A stretch of DNA of 57,530 nucleotides. Source: Syntrophomonas sp. UBA5432. GTDB lineage: Bacteria; Bacillota; Syntrophomonadia; Syntrophomonadales; Syntrophomonadaceae. This document shows positions 7,552 to 14,541 of this stretch, piece by piece. A model generated the notes under the pieces. It did not search any database. It saw nothing but the letters and a program-made list of their open reading frames with translations, and was not told the DNA's origin. Position 1 is the stretch's first letter. Each line of letters opens with the position of its first letter. The stretch spans positions 1 through 57,530 of the forward strand of contig DIRQ01000019.1 in NCBI GenBank assembly GCA_002424365.1, read 5' to 3'. Both the position numbers and the translations under genes were made by a program.

Positions 7552-7665
7552 TTATTCTTCCACATCTACCGATAAGCCGGATTTAAATTCCACGGTGAAC
7601 TTGTCTTCGTAGATGGTGACCTTTTCAATCAACCGCCGGATAAGTTGCTCGTTGTATTCAGTAAT
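7552..7665 (-). pseudogene. C-terminal relic of a large serine recombinase
   Basis: The minus strand reads EYNEQLIRRLIEKVTIYEDK, FTVEFKSGLSVDVEE and a stop at 7552-7554. This is the usual ending of resolvase/invertase-type large serine recombinases of Clostridia. An in-frame stop (TAA) lies a few codons upstream and nothing of the catalytic domain remains. It marks a lost mobile element next to the cupin gene. Confidence 0.65.
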
Positions 7666-7709
7666 AGCAGTGGGTTACTCTTGCCGTTCAGTCCTACGGA
7701 GCAATCGTT

Positions 7710-8057
7710 TTAGGCATTGGGGTCCTTTACAGCATTCTTTTTAGTGTTCGGGATTTTCATAACATAAACCGAAAACAGGCACCTCTGTGAGGCTTCCAGA
7801 TTATGTGGTATTTGCGCTGGACTAACTATTATATCCCCGGATGAAACTACCGCACTTTCGTCGCCTACAGTAATAGTGCCTTCGCCCTCTATAACTTGAA
7901 ACAGAACATCTACCGGTGTTTTGTGGGAAGGAACCTGTTCTCCTGGTTCGAGAACCAAATTGATAATACCAATTTCGGGCATGTCTACGATCGGCCTACC
8001 TTTTATACCCCAGCCAGTCTGCATATAGGGCAACTCATTCACCTTGATAATTTCCAT
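7710..8057 (-). CDS. Small cupin-domain protein
   Basis: A 115-residue single-cupin protein with AGGAGGTGG upstream of ATG 8057. Strands run through EPGEQVPSHKTPVDVLFQVI, EGEGTITVGDE and SSGDIIVSPAQIPHNLEA. The first cupin motif has only one of its usual two histidines (SHKT) and the second keeps a PHN histidine, so metal binding, if any, is not standard. It is encoded on the same strand downstream of hcp (117 bases between), but with its own ribosome binding site; co-transcription is possible. The substrate cannot be told from sequence. Confidence 0.75.
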   Translation of the reverse strand: MEIIKVNELPYMQTGWGIKGRPIVDMPEIGIINLVLEPGEQVPSHKTPVDVLFQVIEGEGTITVGDESAVVSSGDIIVSPAQIPHNLEASQRCLFSVYVMKIPNTKKNAVKDPNA

Positions 8058-8174
8058 TTAGACCACCTCCTATATATTTTAAACTAATAAGGTTACTTTT
8101 CTTCCTTCGAATCGATTAGCTAACGGCTTAGAATTTGGGTGAATCTGCTCTGGACGAATAGTGTCTATTGAACT

Positions 8175-9755
8175 TTATCCGAGGATTTTCTTCAGATCTT
8201 CATCAGGTGTCGAAATCGGGGAAATGTTGAAGTTGTCCACTAAATAATTCAGGACGTTAGGAGAAACAAAGGCCGGAAGTGTCGGCCCCAGGTAGATATT
8301 TTTGATACCCAAAGACAACAGTGTCAGTAAGATGGTGACAGCCTTCTGTTCATACCAGGAGAGAACCATGGTGAGGGGCAGTTCATTTACACCGCAGCCA
8401 AAAGCTTCAGCAAGTGCTACCGCGACACGAATCGCACTGTAGGCATCGTTGCACTGACCCATATCCATGATACGAGGTAGTCCGCCGATTTCTCCCAAAT
8501 CCAAATCATTGAAGCGGTATTTGCCGCAGGCCAGCGTCAGAATCACACTGTCCTGGGGTGTCTGGCGAACAAACTCCGTATAATAGTTACGACCAGATTT
8601 GGCACCGTCACAGCCGCCAACCAGGAAGAAGTGCTTAATGGCTCCAGCTTTAACGGCATCAATCACCGTATCTGCAACCGACAGTACAGTACCGTGCCCA
8701 AAGCCGGTTGTGACCTGTGTTCCTCCGTTAATACCTGTCATTCTGTGCTCCTCGGTATAACCTCCCAGTTCCAGTGCCTTTTCAATGACTGGTGTGAAGT
8801 CTTTAGCTTCGTCAATGTGCACCATTCCAGGATAAGCTACTACCCCGGTGGTGAAGACGCGATCATGGTAGCTGTCTTTTACAGGCATCAGGCAGTTGGT
8901 TGTGTAGAGAACAGGTGCGGGAATGCTGTCAAGTTCCTTCTGCTGGTTATACCATGCTGTGCCAAAGTTACCTTTAAGATGGGGATAAGCCTTCAGTTTC
9001 GGATATGCATGAGCGGGAAGCATCTCGCCATTTGTATAAATATTAATGCCTTTACCCCTGGTTTGCTCCAACAGCTGATATAAGTCGTATAGATCATGGC
9101 CGGTTACCACGATAAAAGGACCTTTCTCAATGGTAAGCGGTACAGTTGTGGGCACGGGTGTTCCGTAAGTTTCCGTATTTGCTTTGTCCAGCATCTCCAT
9201 GCATTTGAGGTTGACTTTGCCGGTTTCTATTACCAGGGGCAGTAGTTCGTCCATACCCCAGTCCTCACCGATAGCACACATGCCCTTATAGAAGAAATTG
9301 TTAACTTCCTCATCGGTATACCCCAGAATAAGTGCATGATAGGTATAGGCTGCCATACCACGCAGACCGAACAGGAGCAGAGATTTCAGAGAACGAATGT
9401 CCTCGTTGTCATTCCACAGATTTTCAACATCATAATCATCGGTATTGACACCAGGATTTCCGCACTGAGCAAGTAAAGTATTTTTTGACTTGTGGACCGC
9501 TTCAATCTGATGGGTTACTGCTTCGCTGTCAAAGTTAACGTTGGTGACTGTGGTAAAAAGGGCTTCTAGCATGGTGCGGTGTGTCGATGCATTAGGTTTA
9601 TTCACCTGTGCTGCACGCGCCAGGCCGACGAGTGCACCGGTTAGTTCATCCTGTAATTTGGCAGTATCCGCCTGTTTGCCGCATACACCTGCTTTACCGA
9701 TACATGCGCTTGATTTTGCGGTCTGCTCACACTGAAAACAAAACATATCTGACAT
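8175..9755 (-). CDS. hcp: Hybrid cluster protein (hydroxylamine reductase)
   Basis: A 526-residue protein. The second ATG (9755) is chosen because GGAGGTAATTATA precedes it; the upstream ATG at 9770 overlaps that site. The N-terminal cysteines C6, C9, C18 and C25 (CFQCEQTAKSSAC...) hold the proximal iron-sulfur cluster. Ligands of the hybrid 4Fe-2O-2S cluster are visible in CGNPGVNTDDYD, TTNCLMPVKDSY, LACGKYRF and the late GVNELPLTMVLSWYEQKA segment. Hcp reduces hydroxylamine in vitro and acts as a nitric oxide reductase or nitrosative stress protein in vivo. It is divergent from a Crp/Fnr regulator across an intergenic region with a perfect dyad, the usual HcpR-type arrangement. Confidence 0.96.
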   Translation of the reverse strand: MSDMFCFQCEQTAKSSACIGKAGVCGKQADTAKLQDELTGALVGLARAAQVNKPNASTHRTMLEALFTTVTNVNFDSEAVTHQIEAVHKSKNTLLAQCGNPGVNTDDYDVENLWNDNEDIRSLKSLLLFGLRGMAAYTYHALILGYTDEEVNNFFYKGMCAIGEDWGMDELLPLVIETGKVNLKCMEMLDKANTETYGTPVPTTVPLTIEKGPFIVVTGHDLYDLYQLLEQTRGKGINIYTNGEMLPAHAYPKLKAYPHLKGNFGTAWYNQQKELDSIPAPVLYTTNCLMPVKDSYHDRVFTTGVVAYPGMVHIDEAKDFTPVIEKALELGGYTEEHRMTGINGGTQVTTGFGHGTVLSVADTVIDAVKAGAIKHFFLVGGCDGAKSGRNYYTEFVRQTPQDSVILTLACGKYRFNDLDLGEIGGLPRIMDMGQCNDAYSAIRVAVALAEAFGCGVNELPLTMVLSWYEQKAVTILLTLLSLGIKNIYLGPTLPAFVSPNVLNYLVDNFNISPISTPDEDLKKILG

Positions 9756-9843
9756 TATAATTACCTCCATCCATTTTTGTTTTTATTAGTCTAAAATCCT
9801 TCCATCAGAGGAAATGGTGAACACCTGCCATCCTTCCCTCCTT

Positions 9844-9894
9844 CTGAAAATACTATAGCATAGACGTTTTGATTCAATCAGTTGCAAATGCAAC
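9844..9894 (-). promoter_or_regulatory. hcp promoter with Crp/Fnr-type dyad
   Basis: A perfect 14-bp dyad GTTGCA-AA-TGCAAC lies at 9881-9894. On the minus strand TATAGT (plus 9851-9856) is a good -10 box for hcp, putting the start of transcription near 9844 and the dyad centre at about -43. That is close to -41.5, the classical position for activators of the Crp/Fnr family. No good -35 box is present, which fits an activated promoter. The dyad also lies about 50 bases before the regulator gene on the plus strand. Confidence 0.6.
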
Positions 9895-9939
9895 ACAAAC
9901 ATGATAAATTTGACGATAATAAAAGGATGTGAGTTGTAT

Positions 9940-10599
9940 ATGCAAAGCGATTTGGAAAAAAACGTTAAGTTATTTAATGATATCAAAGCAGATGATTTGT
10001 CTGTAATGCTGTCCTGTCTCGGTGTGAAAAACCAACAATATGAAAAGAGAAGTATTATTATGATGGCGGAAGATAATGTGGATCATGTGGGGGTTGTTTT
10101 GCAGGGGGCAGTCCTGATTGTGAAAGAGGATTTTTCTGGGAACCGATCGATTGCTGATCATATTGGGCAGTATGAAATGTTCGGTGAAGCCTTCGCCTGT
10201 GCCGGAATACAAAAGTCACCGGTCACAGTTGTTGCCGCTGAAAAAAGCGAAATCATGTGGATTCAGTTTCGCCGGATAATCAATACATGCTCTATGAGTT
10301 GCGTGTTTCATGCAAAGCTAATAGAAAATATGATGAAAGCACTTGCCGTAAAGAACTTGCAAATGAATCAAAAACTAGAGATTGCATCGAAAAGAAATTT
10401 GCGGGATAAACTGACGGCATATCTTCTCATGCAGGCAAAAGAGGCCAAATCTTTTGATTTTATAATACCGTTGAACAGAAGCGAACTGGCAGATTACCTA
10501 TATGTGGACAGAAGCGCCTTGTCTAGGGAACTATGCAAAATGCGAGAGGAAGGGCTTATAGAGTTTAACAAGAACCACTTTTGTATAAGTAGATACTGA
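9940..10599 (+). CDS. Crp/Fnr-family transcriptional regulator, probable HcpR-type
   Basis: A 219-residue regulator. Start 9940 is preferred (AAAGGATGTGAG upstream); an in-frame ATG at 9901 is possible. Residues about 20-130 form the cyclic-nucleotide-binding-like beta roll (VGVVLQGAVLIVKEDFSGNR; GEAFACAG), and about 145-219 the Crp-type helix-turn-helix (LNRSELADYLYVDRSALSRE). There is no four-cysteine Fnr cluster motif at the N-terminus. Its position, divergent from hcp, suggests it activates hcp in response to nitrosative or redox stress, as HcpR does elsewhere; heme or another ligand would be the sensor by analogy. Confidence 0.85.
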   Translation: MQSDLEKNVKLFNDIKADDLSVMLSCLGVKNQQYEKRSIIMMAEDNVDHVGVVLQGAVLIVKEDFSGNRSIADHIGQYEMFGEAFACAGIQKSPVTVVAAEKSEIMWIQFRRIINTCSMSCVFHAKLIENMMKALAVKNLQMNQKLEIASKRNLRDKLTAYLLMQAKEAKSFDFIIPLNRSELADYLYVDRSALSRELCKMREEGLIEFNKNHFCISRY

Positions 10600-10712
10600 C
10601 ACTATTTAGGAGAGAACTGTTAAAGACGGGTGGGGGGCGGTTAAGGCAGTCTTATTGTAGTAGAATAAAGAGGAAACAGACCTACGTATGACTGATGCTG
10701 GAGGAAAGGGAT

Positions 10713-10829
10713 ATGAGGCAGGCATTGAGTAGCGTCAAAGGGGTTGGGGATTTTGTTTTGAATTTTGCCCCCCAGATAGCGCCGAAAGAACAGGAGCAAA
10801 ACGGGTCATCGCCCCAGGACGAATTGTAG
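10713..10829 (+). CDS. Possible small protein (38 residues)
   Basis: ATG 10713 is preceded by GGAGGAAAGGGAT, a strong ribosome binding site, and opens a 38-codon frame (MRQALSSVKGVGDFVL..., ending SSPQDEL). It lies in the 292-base gap between the Fnr-type regulator and the flavodoxin gene. I recognise no family. The rest of the gap holds no other clear signal. Confidence 0.3.
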   Translation: MRQALSSVKGVGDFVLNFAPQIAPKEQEQNGSSPQDEL

Positions 10830-10891
10830 CCCATTTTATCGTTGTTTTTTTCTATCCTAGTTTTATTGACGCGGTAACGGGAGGGTTCTTT

Positions 10892-11560
10892 ATGGCAAAA
10901 ACTGTGGTGGTCTATAAGTCTAAATATGGCAGCACGGAAAAATATGCGCATTGGATTGCCAAAGATGTCAAGGCTGATATTTTTAAAGCTGACAACGTCA
11001 AGCTCGATATTCTTTTAAATTATGATACAATCGTTTACTGTGGGGGATTGTATGCTGGCGGGATACTGGGCTTCTCGTTGATAAAGAAAAACTATGCTCA
11101 GCTCAAAAACAAAAAAATAATTGTTGTTGCCGTGGGAGCCACATTAAAAAAAGAAATCGCACTTGCAGAGGTAAAAGGAAGCAACTTTACCCCCGAAATG
11201 CAGAATAGAGTACTACTTTATTTGTTACGCGGGGGATTTAATTATAAGAAGATGAACCTGTTGGATAAAACATTAATGTATCTTCTGGTAAAATCATTGA
11301 AGTTTAAAAAGAAGGAGGAATTGGACGACGATTCTAAAGGTATGATAGCTACTTATGGAAGAGTTGTCGACTTTCCGACTCCCTGTTATCAGTGCGTTGT
11401 AATGGAAAATGGGAAGCTCAGCGTCTGTGGACGCTGCATTGATGTTCCCGGCTTGTGTGAAAAATGCGGATACTTTTTTGTTGCAGAATATACGCTATTA
11501 TTCAGTGGAAATATCCGAATCATTGCCGAGATGCTGAAAACATACCTCAAATACATATAG
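10892..11560 (+). CDS. Flavodoxin-domain protein with C-terminal three-CxxC motif
   Basis: A 222-residue protein with GGGAGGG upstream. Residues 1 to about 160 form a flavodoxin fold related to HemG-type protoporphyrinogen oxidase: the phosphate-binding loop YKSKYGSTEKYA, then IVYCGGLYAGGILG and the FMN-side KKIIVVAVGAT. The usual family length ends there, but this one continues with three CxxC pairs (C165/C168, C179/C182, C189/C192), which could hold a cluster or zinc, and a hydrophobic tail. The next gene starts 7 bases later and encodes a HemN/HemW-like radical SAM protein, so a role in heme or tetrapyrrole chemistry is a reasonable inference but is not shown by sequence. Confidence 0.75.
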   Translation: MAKTVVVYKSKYGSTEKYAHWIAKDVKADIFKADNVKLDILLNYDTIVYCGGLYAGGILGFSLIKKNYAQLKNKKIIVVAVGATLKKEIALAEVKGSNFTPEMQNRVLLYLLRGGFNYKKMNLLDKTLMYLLVKSLKFKKKEELDDDSKGMIATYGRVVDFPTPCYQCVVMENGKLSVCGRCIDVPGLCEKCGYFFVAEYTLLFSGNIRIIAEMLKTYLKYI

Positions 11561-11567
11561 GTGGATT

Positions 11568-12821
11568 ATGAGCCTTTTGACGACACTAACCCGTGCATGG
11601 CTGACGAGATCATTCCAGCCTTTCACATTCAAAAATGAATACGATACCAAATTAGCCTTTGCGGAATGTAAAGGACTTGGCTTATATGTCCATATTCCTT
11701 TTTGCAGACAGCTTTGTTCGTTCTGCCCTTATTGCAAGGAACTGTATAACGCGAAGGTTTGCGATGAGTATATCGATCATTTAATTCAAGAAATCCATAT
11801 CGTTGGTTCCCAACTTACAGAAAAAAAGCACGTGACCAGTCTGTATTTCGGTGGAGGGACACCAGCTCTTGCTGCCGGGAGGATTGGCGAAATTGTCTCT
11901 GCCATTCAAGAACACTTCATCATTACTGAGGGAATCGGCCTCGAGTTGCATCCTGATAATGTCAACGGGGAAACGCTCACTATTCTTCGCTCTGCAGGTG
12001 TGAGTAAAATCAGCATAGGGATTCAGTCATTCGGGGACAAGTACCTTTCTATCCTTGGTAGAAAAAATTTCAATCTTGCGCAAATCTCAGCGGCACTGAA
12101 AAAGGTTCCGTTTGAAACCGTGTCCATGGACTTCATATTTGCACTGCCCGGTCAGACCTTTGAAGACTTGAAAGCAGATATTGAAACAGCATTTTCAATT
12201 GGAGCGAACCATATTGCAATATATCCGTTCATAGATTTCACCCTTACCAATTCTACCATTAAGCCGATGGGGAAACAGGAAAAGCGAAAGCAGCTGGATG
12301 ATATTACGCTGTACTGTCAGACAATAGGTTATGTACGGGATTCCATTTGGACATTTTCCAATACACCAAGTGCAAAGTATTCCTCCATGACGCGGGACAA
12401 CTTCCTTGGGTTTGGCTGCTCTGCAACAACACTCCTGCATGATCAATTCAAGATCAATACATTTTCGGTGACGGAATACCAGAAGCGGATTGACAATAAT
12501 ACATTGCCCACTTCTTTGACCCTTCATTTTACCAAGTGCCAGAGAATGATTTACTATCTTTTTTGGACTGCTTACAGCACAAAGGTTAATTCGCAAGAAT
12601 TTGAAGATTTCTTTGGAGTGCCTTTGAAAAAGATATACGGATTTGAATTGTGGATAGCCAAAAAGCTGGGTTTTGTGATTGAAGAAAGGGGTACCTATCG
12701 AATGACGCTCAAAGGGGCGTTCTATTACCACTACTATGAAAATTACTATACCCTTGCATACATAGATAAAATGTGGGGTATCATGCGCCACGAGGCCTTC
12801 CCGAGAGAAATCATTATGTGA
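11568..12821 (+). CDS. HemN/HemW-like radical SAM protein
   Basis: A 417-residue protein, co-transcribed with the flavodoxin gene (7-base gap, GGTGG upstream of the ATG). The radical SAM cluster motif is C46xxxC50xxC53 in YVHIPFCRQLCSFCPYC. The family signatures SLYFGGGTPA, GIQSFGDKYLSILGR and DFIFALPGQT are clear, and the C-terminal part (about 290-400) fits the HemN_C winged-helix region. Members are oxygen-independent coproporphyrinogen oxidases, HemW heme chaperones or HutW-like heme-degrading enzymes. The extra cysteine (C56) found in many HemN/HemW proteins is present. With the HemG-like neighbour, heme metabolism is likely; which reaction is not decided. Confidence 0.85.
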   Translation: MSLLTTLTRAWLTRSFQPFTFKNEYDTKLAFAECKGLGLYVHIPFCRQLCSFCPYCKELYNAKVCDEYIDHLIQEIHIVGSQLTEKKHVTSLYFGGGTPALAAGRIGEIVSAIQEHFIITEGIGLELHPDNVNGETLTILRSAGVSKISIGIQSFGDKYLSILGRKNFNLAQISAALKKVPFETVSMDFIFALPGQTFEDLKADIETAFSIGANHIAIYPFIDFTLTNSTIKPMGKQEKRKQLDDITLYCQTIGYVRDSIWTFSNTPSAKYSSMTRDNFLGFGCSATTLLHDQFKINTFSVTEYQKRIDNNTLPTSLTLHFTKCQRMIYYLFWTAYSTKVNSQEFEDFFGVPLKKIYGFELWIAKKLGFVIEERGTYRMTLKGAFYYHYYENYYTLAYIDKMWGIMRHEAFPREIIM

Positions 12822-12897
12822 AGCTTTGGACGAAGTTTCATACTAAATGCGCCCTCAAGAAATCAGCGAGGTCACGGAGATTATGAGCATAACCTGA

Positions 12898-12916
12898 GGT
12901 GACGCGGGGACGGTCC
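12898..12916 (+). repeat. Left REP-like repeat of an inverted pair
   Basis: GGTGACGCGGGGACGGTCC matches the reverse complement of 13488-13506 at 18 of 19 positions. The pair delimits a 609-bp segment of relics. Confidence 0.65.
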
Positions 12917-13030
12917 GAGACTGCTGAAAAAGTATCATAAATGTTATCCTGAGGAGATGCAGGCGACGAAGGATCTTTTTTGGAGTCCGCAATATTTAGG
13001 TTTACGCTAATAAAATTCTTCGGCTTGGCC

Positions 13031-13264
13031 TCAAAATAATTTCTTGATGGCTAAACAATAATTTACATTATCAAATGCTGACATAATATGTTGTGGATTT
13101 GCACGGTTATATTCAGCAAAATATTGCTCGGTAATTTCTTTGTATTCCTGCTCGGATAAGAGTAACTTGGCAACGCTGTCATTGAATATTTTAACATCGT
13201 TGTTTTCAGAATGATATGCTCTTGAAAAGGTACTGACAAGAGCAGTCATACTTTTTTGTTCCAT
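13031..13264 (-). pseudogene. Internally deleted methyltransferase (leucine carboxyl methyltransferase-like)
   Basis: A 77-codon frame starting at ATG 13264 behind AAGAGGTGATG. It opens MEQKSMTALVSTFSRAYHSE then NNDVKIFNDSVAKLLLSEQE, which matches my memory of the N-terminus of clostridial class I SAM methyltransferases of the PPM1/Tcmp type (normally around 270 residues). The SAM-binding core is missing; the end (HIMSAFDNVNYCLAIKK) looks like the family's C-terminus. I read it as an in-frame internal deletion. It lies inside the REP-like inverted pair. Position 13320-13465 also carries a relic reading QVLQKIITGLDELYEHDIKE on the plus strand that I cannot place. Confidence 0.6.
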
Positions 13265-13487
13265 AAAAACATCACCTCTTATACTTAATACACCTTAAGC
13301 ATAAACACTGCAAGACTTGAAATTACTGGTATTTTATGGTATAATGAACATAGAAAACTGAAAGAAAAAATCAGCGGGAGTATTTGCAGGTATTGCAAAA
13401 AATAATTACCGGCCTGGATGAACTCTATGAACATGATATAAAAGAACCGCTTACCTAGAAAACCATTTGGAAATATAGGTATCAAGA

Positions 13488-13506
13488 GGACCGTCCCCGT
13501 GTCACC
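13488..13506 (-). repeat. Right REP-like repeat of an inverted pair
   Basis: Reverse complement of 12898-12916 with one difference. It belongs to the same family as the repeats at 177, 1003 and 4252, although no transposase gene is left between this pair. Confidence 0.65.
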
Positions 13507-13521
13507 CCTTAAATAATAATA

Positions 13522-13546
13522 GCTGGTGCAATAATATCACACCAGC
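13522..13546 (-). terminator. Probable terminator of the ferritin-like gene
   Basis: Arms GCTGGTG (13522-13528) and CACCAGC (13540-13546) pair perfectly. Read on the minus strand the stem is followed by TATTATTATTT. It lies about 50 bases beyond the ferritin-like gene's stop. Confidence 0.6.
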
Positions 13547-13596
13547 CTATTCTACAGGTTAATATAAGGCCTATTTACTTGCTATCCTCTTTCGTT

Positions 13597-14046
13597 TTAA
13601 TCTCCATAAGCGTTGCAAAGTGAAGAAGCAAGAAACATTGCATTCCAAATCCTAGTATGTGCGTATTCGTCCCCCAGGATTGAGGTTAATAAATAGCGGA
13701 TTTCGAGGTTGGGAGCACATTGTGCCAGTTGCGCATACCGTCTGATTGCTTCTAATTCACCCATGAGGGCAGTTCTTACATCATCTTCAAAAACACCTGT
13801 CGCGGAAGGACAATCTGGTGGGCATGATACTTCAGGCGGACAGATGCCTAACAGCGCAGCTTGCAGCCGTGCATGTCCGTATTCGTCTCCAACTATGCTT
13901 GTTACCAGTTCCCGAAGCTCATCTGTTGGTGCTTCTTCTGCTATTTGAGCATAAAAACCAGCATCACAGATCTCATCCTGCATCGACATTTCCAGCTGTT
14001 GCAAGAAATCATCACATTGGGGACAATCCGATCTAAGTCTAGACAT
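13597..14046 (-). CDS. Ferritin-like (rubrerythrin-type) di-iron protein with two homologous halves
   Basis: A 149-residue protein. Two matching halves are seen: EICDAGFYAQIAEEAP...LVTSIVGDEYGHAR and ELEAIRRYAQLAQCAP...LLTSILGDEYAHTR. Each gives a helix with a glutamate and a helix with DExxH, so together they supply the E/ExxH pairs of a four-helix ferritin-like bundle. The N-terminus has CPQC and the linker is Cys/Pro rich (CPPEVSCPPDCP). No rubredoxin domain is present. Spore-formers carry similar small ferritin-like proteins, some in spore coats. A perfect palindrome lies 89 bases upstream of the start, suggesting metal-dependent control. Confidence 0.75.
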   Translation of the reverse strand: MSRLRSDCPQCDDFLQQLEMSMQDEICDAGFYAQIAEEAPTDELRELVTSIVGDEYGHARLQAALLGICPPEVSCPPDCPSATGVFEDDVRTALMGELEAIRRYAQLAQCAPNLEIRYLLTSILGDEYAHTRIWNAMFLASSLCNAYGD

Positions 14047-14134
14047 GATTTAACACCCTTTCTATTAAGCCATTTCAAGTATTCATTGCCAAAGCATGAA
14101 TCTTATTTTCGCCGTAAGCTAGGCATCTGTTATG

Positions 14135-14156
14135 CATTAGGCAAATTTGCCTAATG
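14135..14156. promoter_or_regulatory. Perfect 22-bp palindrome upstream of the ferritin-like gene
   Basis: The half-site CATTAGGCAAA is followed directly by its exact reverse complement. The TTAGG...CCTAA ends resemble operators of DtxR/IdeR/MntR-type metal repressors. It is 89 bases upstream of the ATG on the minus strand. The 495-base gap to the next gene holds this site, a RAYT scrap (14316-14372), a further possible relic reading LREVLPEPCRAIYQEGVVNC around 14374-14433 that I cannot name, and otherwise nothing clear. Confidence 0.6.
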
Positions 14157-14315
14157 TTTGGGAATAGGGTTAAATTCTATTTCACCTCCTTGCTTTTATT
14201 GTATGTTGTAAATTACATAATGTTCTTCCAGATCAATTTTTTTACTTTTTAAACATCCAGAAAGAGACAGCCTGGTTAATATCCTTCGTTAAAAAAGCGT
14301 TTCTTATAGAACGTT

Positions 14316-14372
14316 ATATTTTTCTTGGCCAGCTTCTCTTCAAGATATATACGTCCATCCTCAAGCATTAAG
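14316..14372 (-). pseudogene. Short RAYT transposase scrap
   Basis: On the minus strand it reads LEDGRIYLEEKLAKK, part of the C-terminal linker of RAYT transposases, and 14336-14366 is nearly identical in DNA to 4452-4482. No other part of the gene remains here. Confidence 0.5.
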
Positions 14373-14541
14373 CATTTGAGAGAAGTCTTGCCTGAGCCTT
14401 GTCGGGCAATTTATCAGGAAGGTGTTGTTAACTGCAAAATAACGCTTTATAATCCATAGTAGTGTGTTACTACTTATCAGGTAATACGGCTTTTATTCTT
14501 ATTAAATTATTGTGGGTTGGTAGGACGGGAGGAAAGCACCA

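Noticed and set aside
8631..9083. 150-codon plus-strand frame
   Set aside because: Shadow inside hcp, which is intact over this region.
12195..12791. 198-codon minus-strand frame
   Set aside because: Shadow of the radical SAM gene, whose frame holds the expected C-terminal domain.
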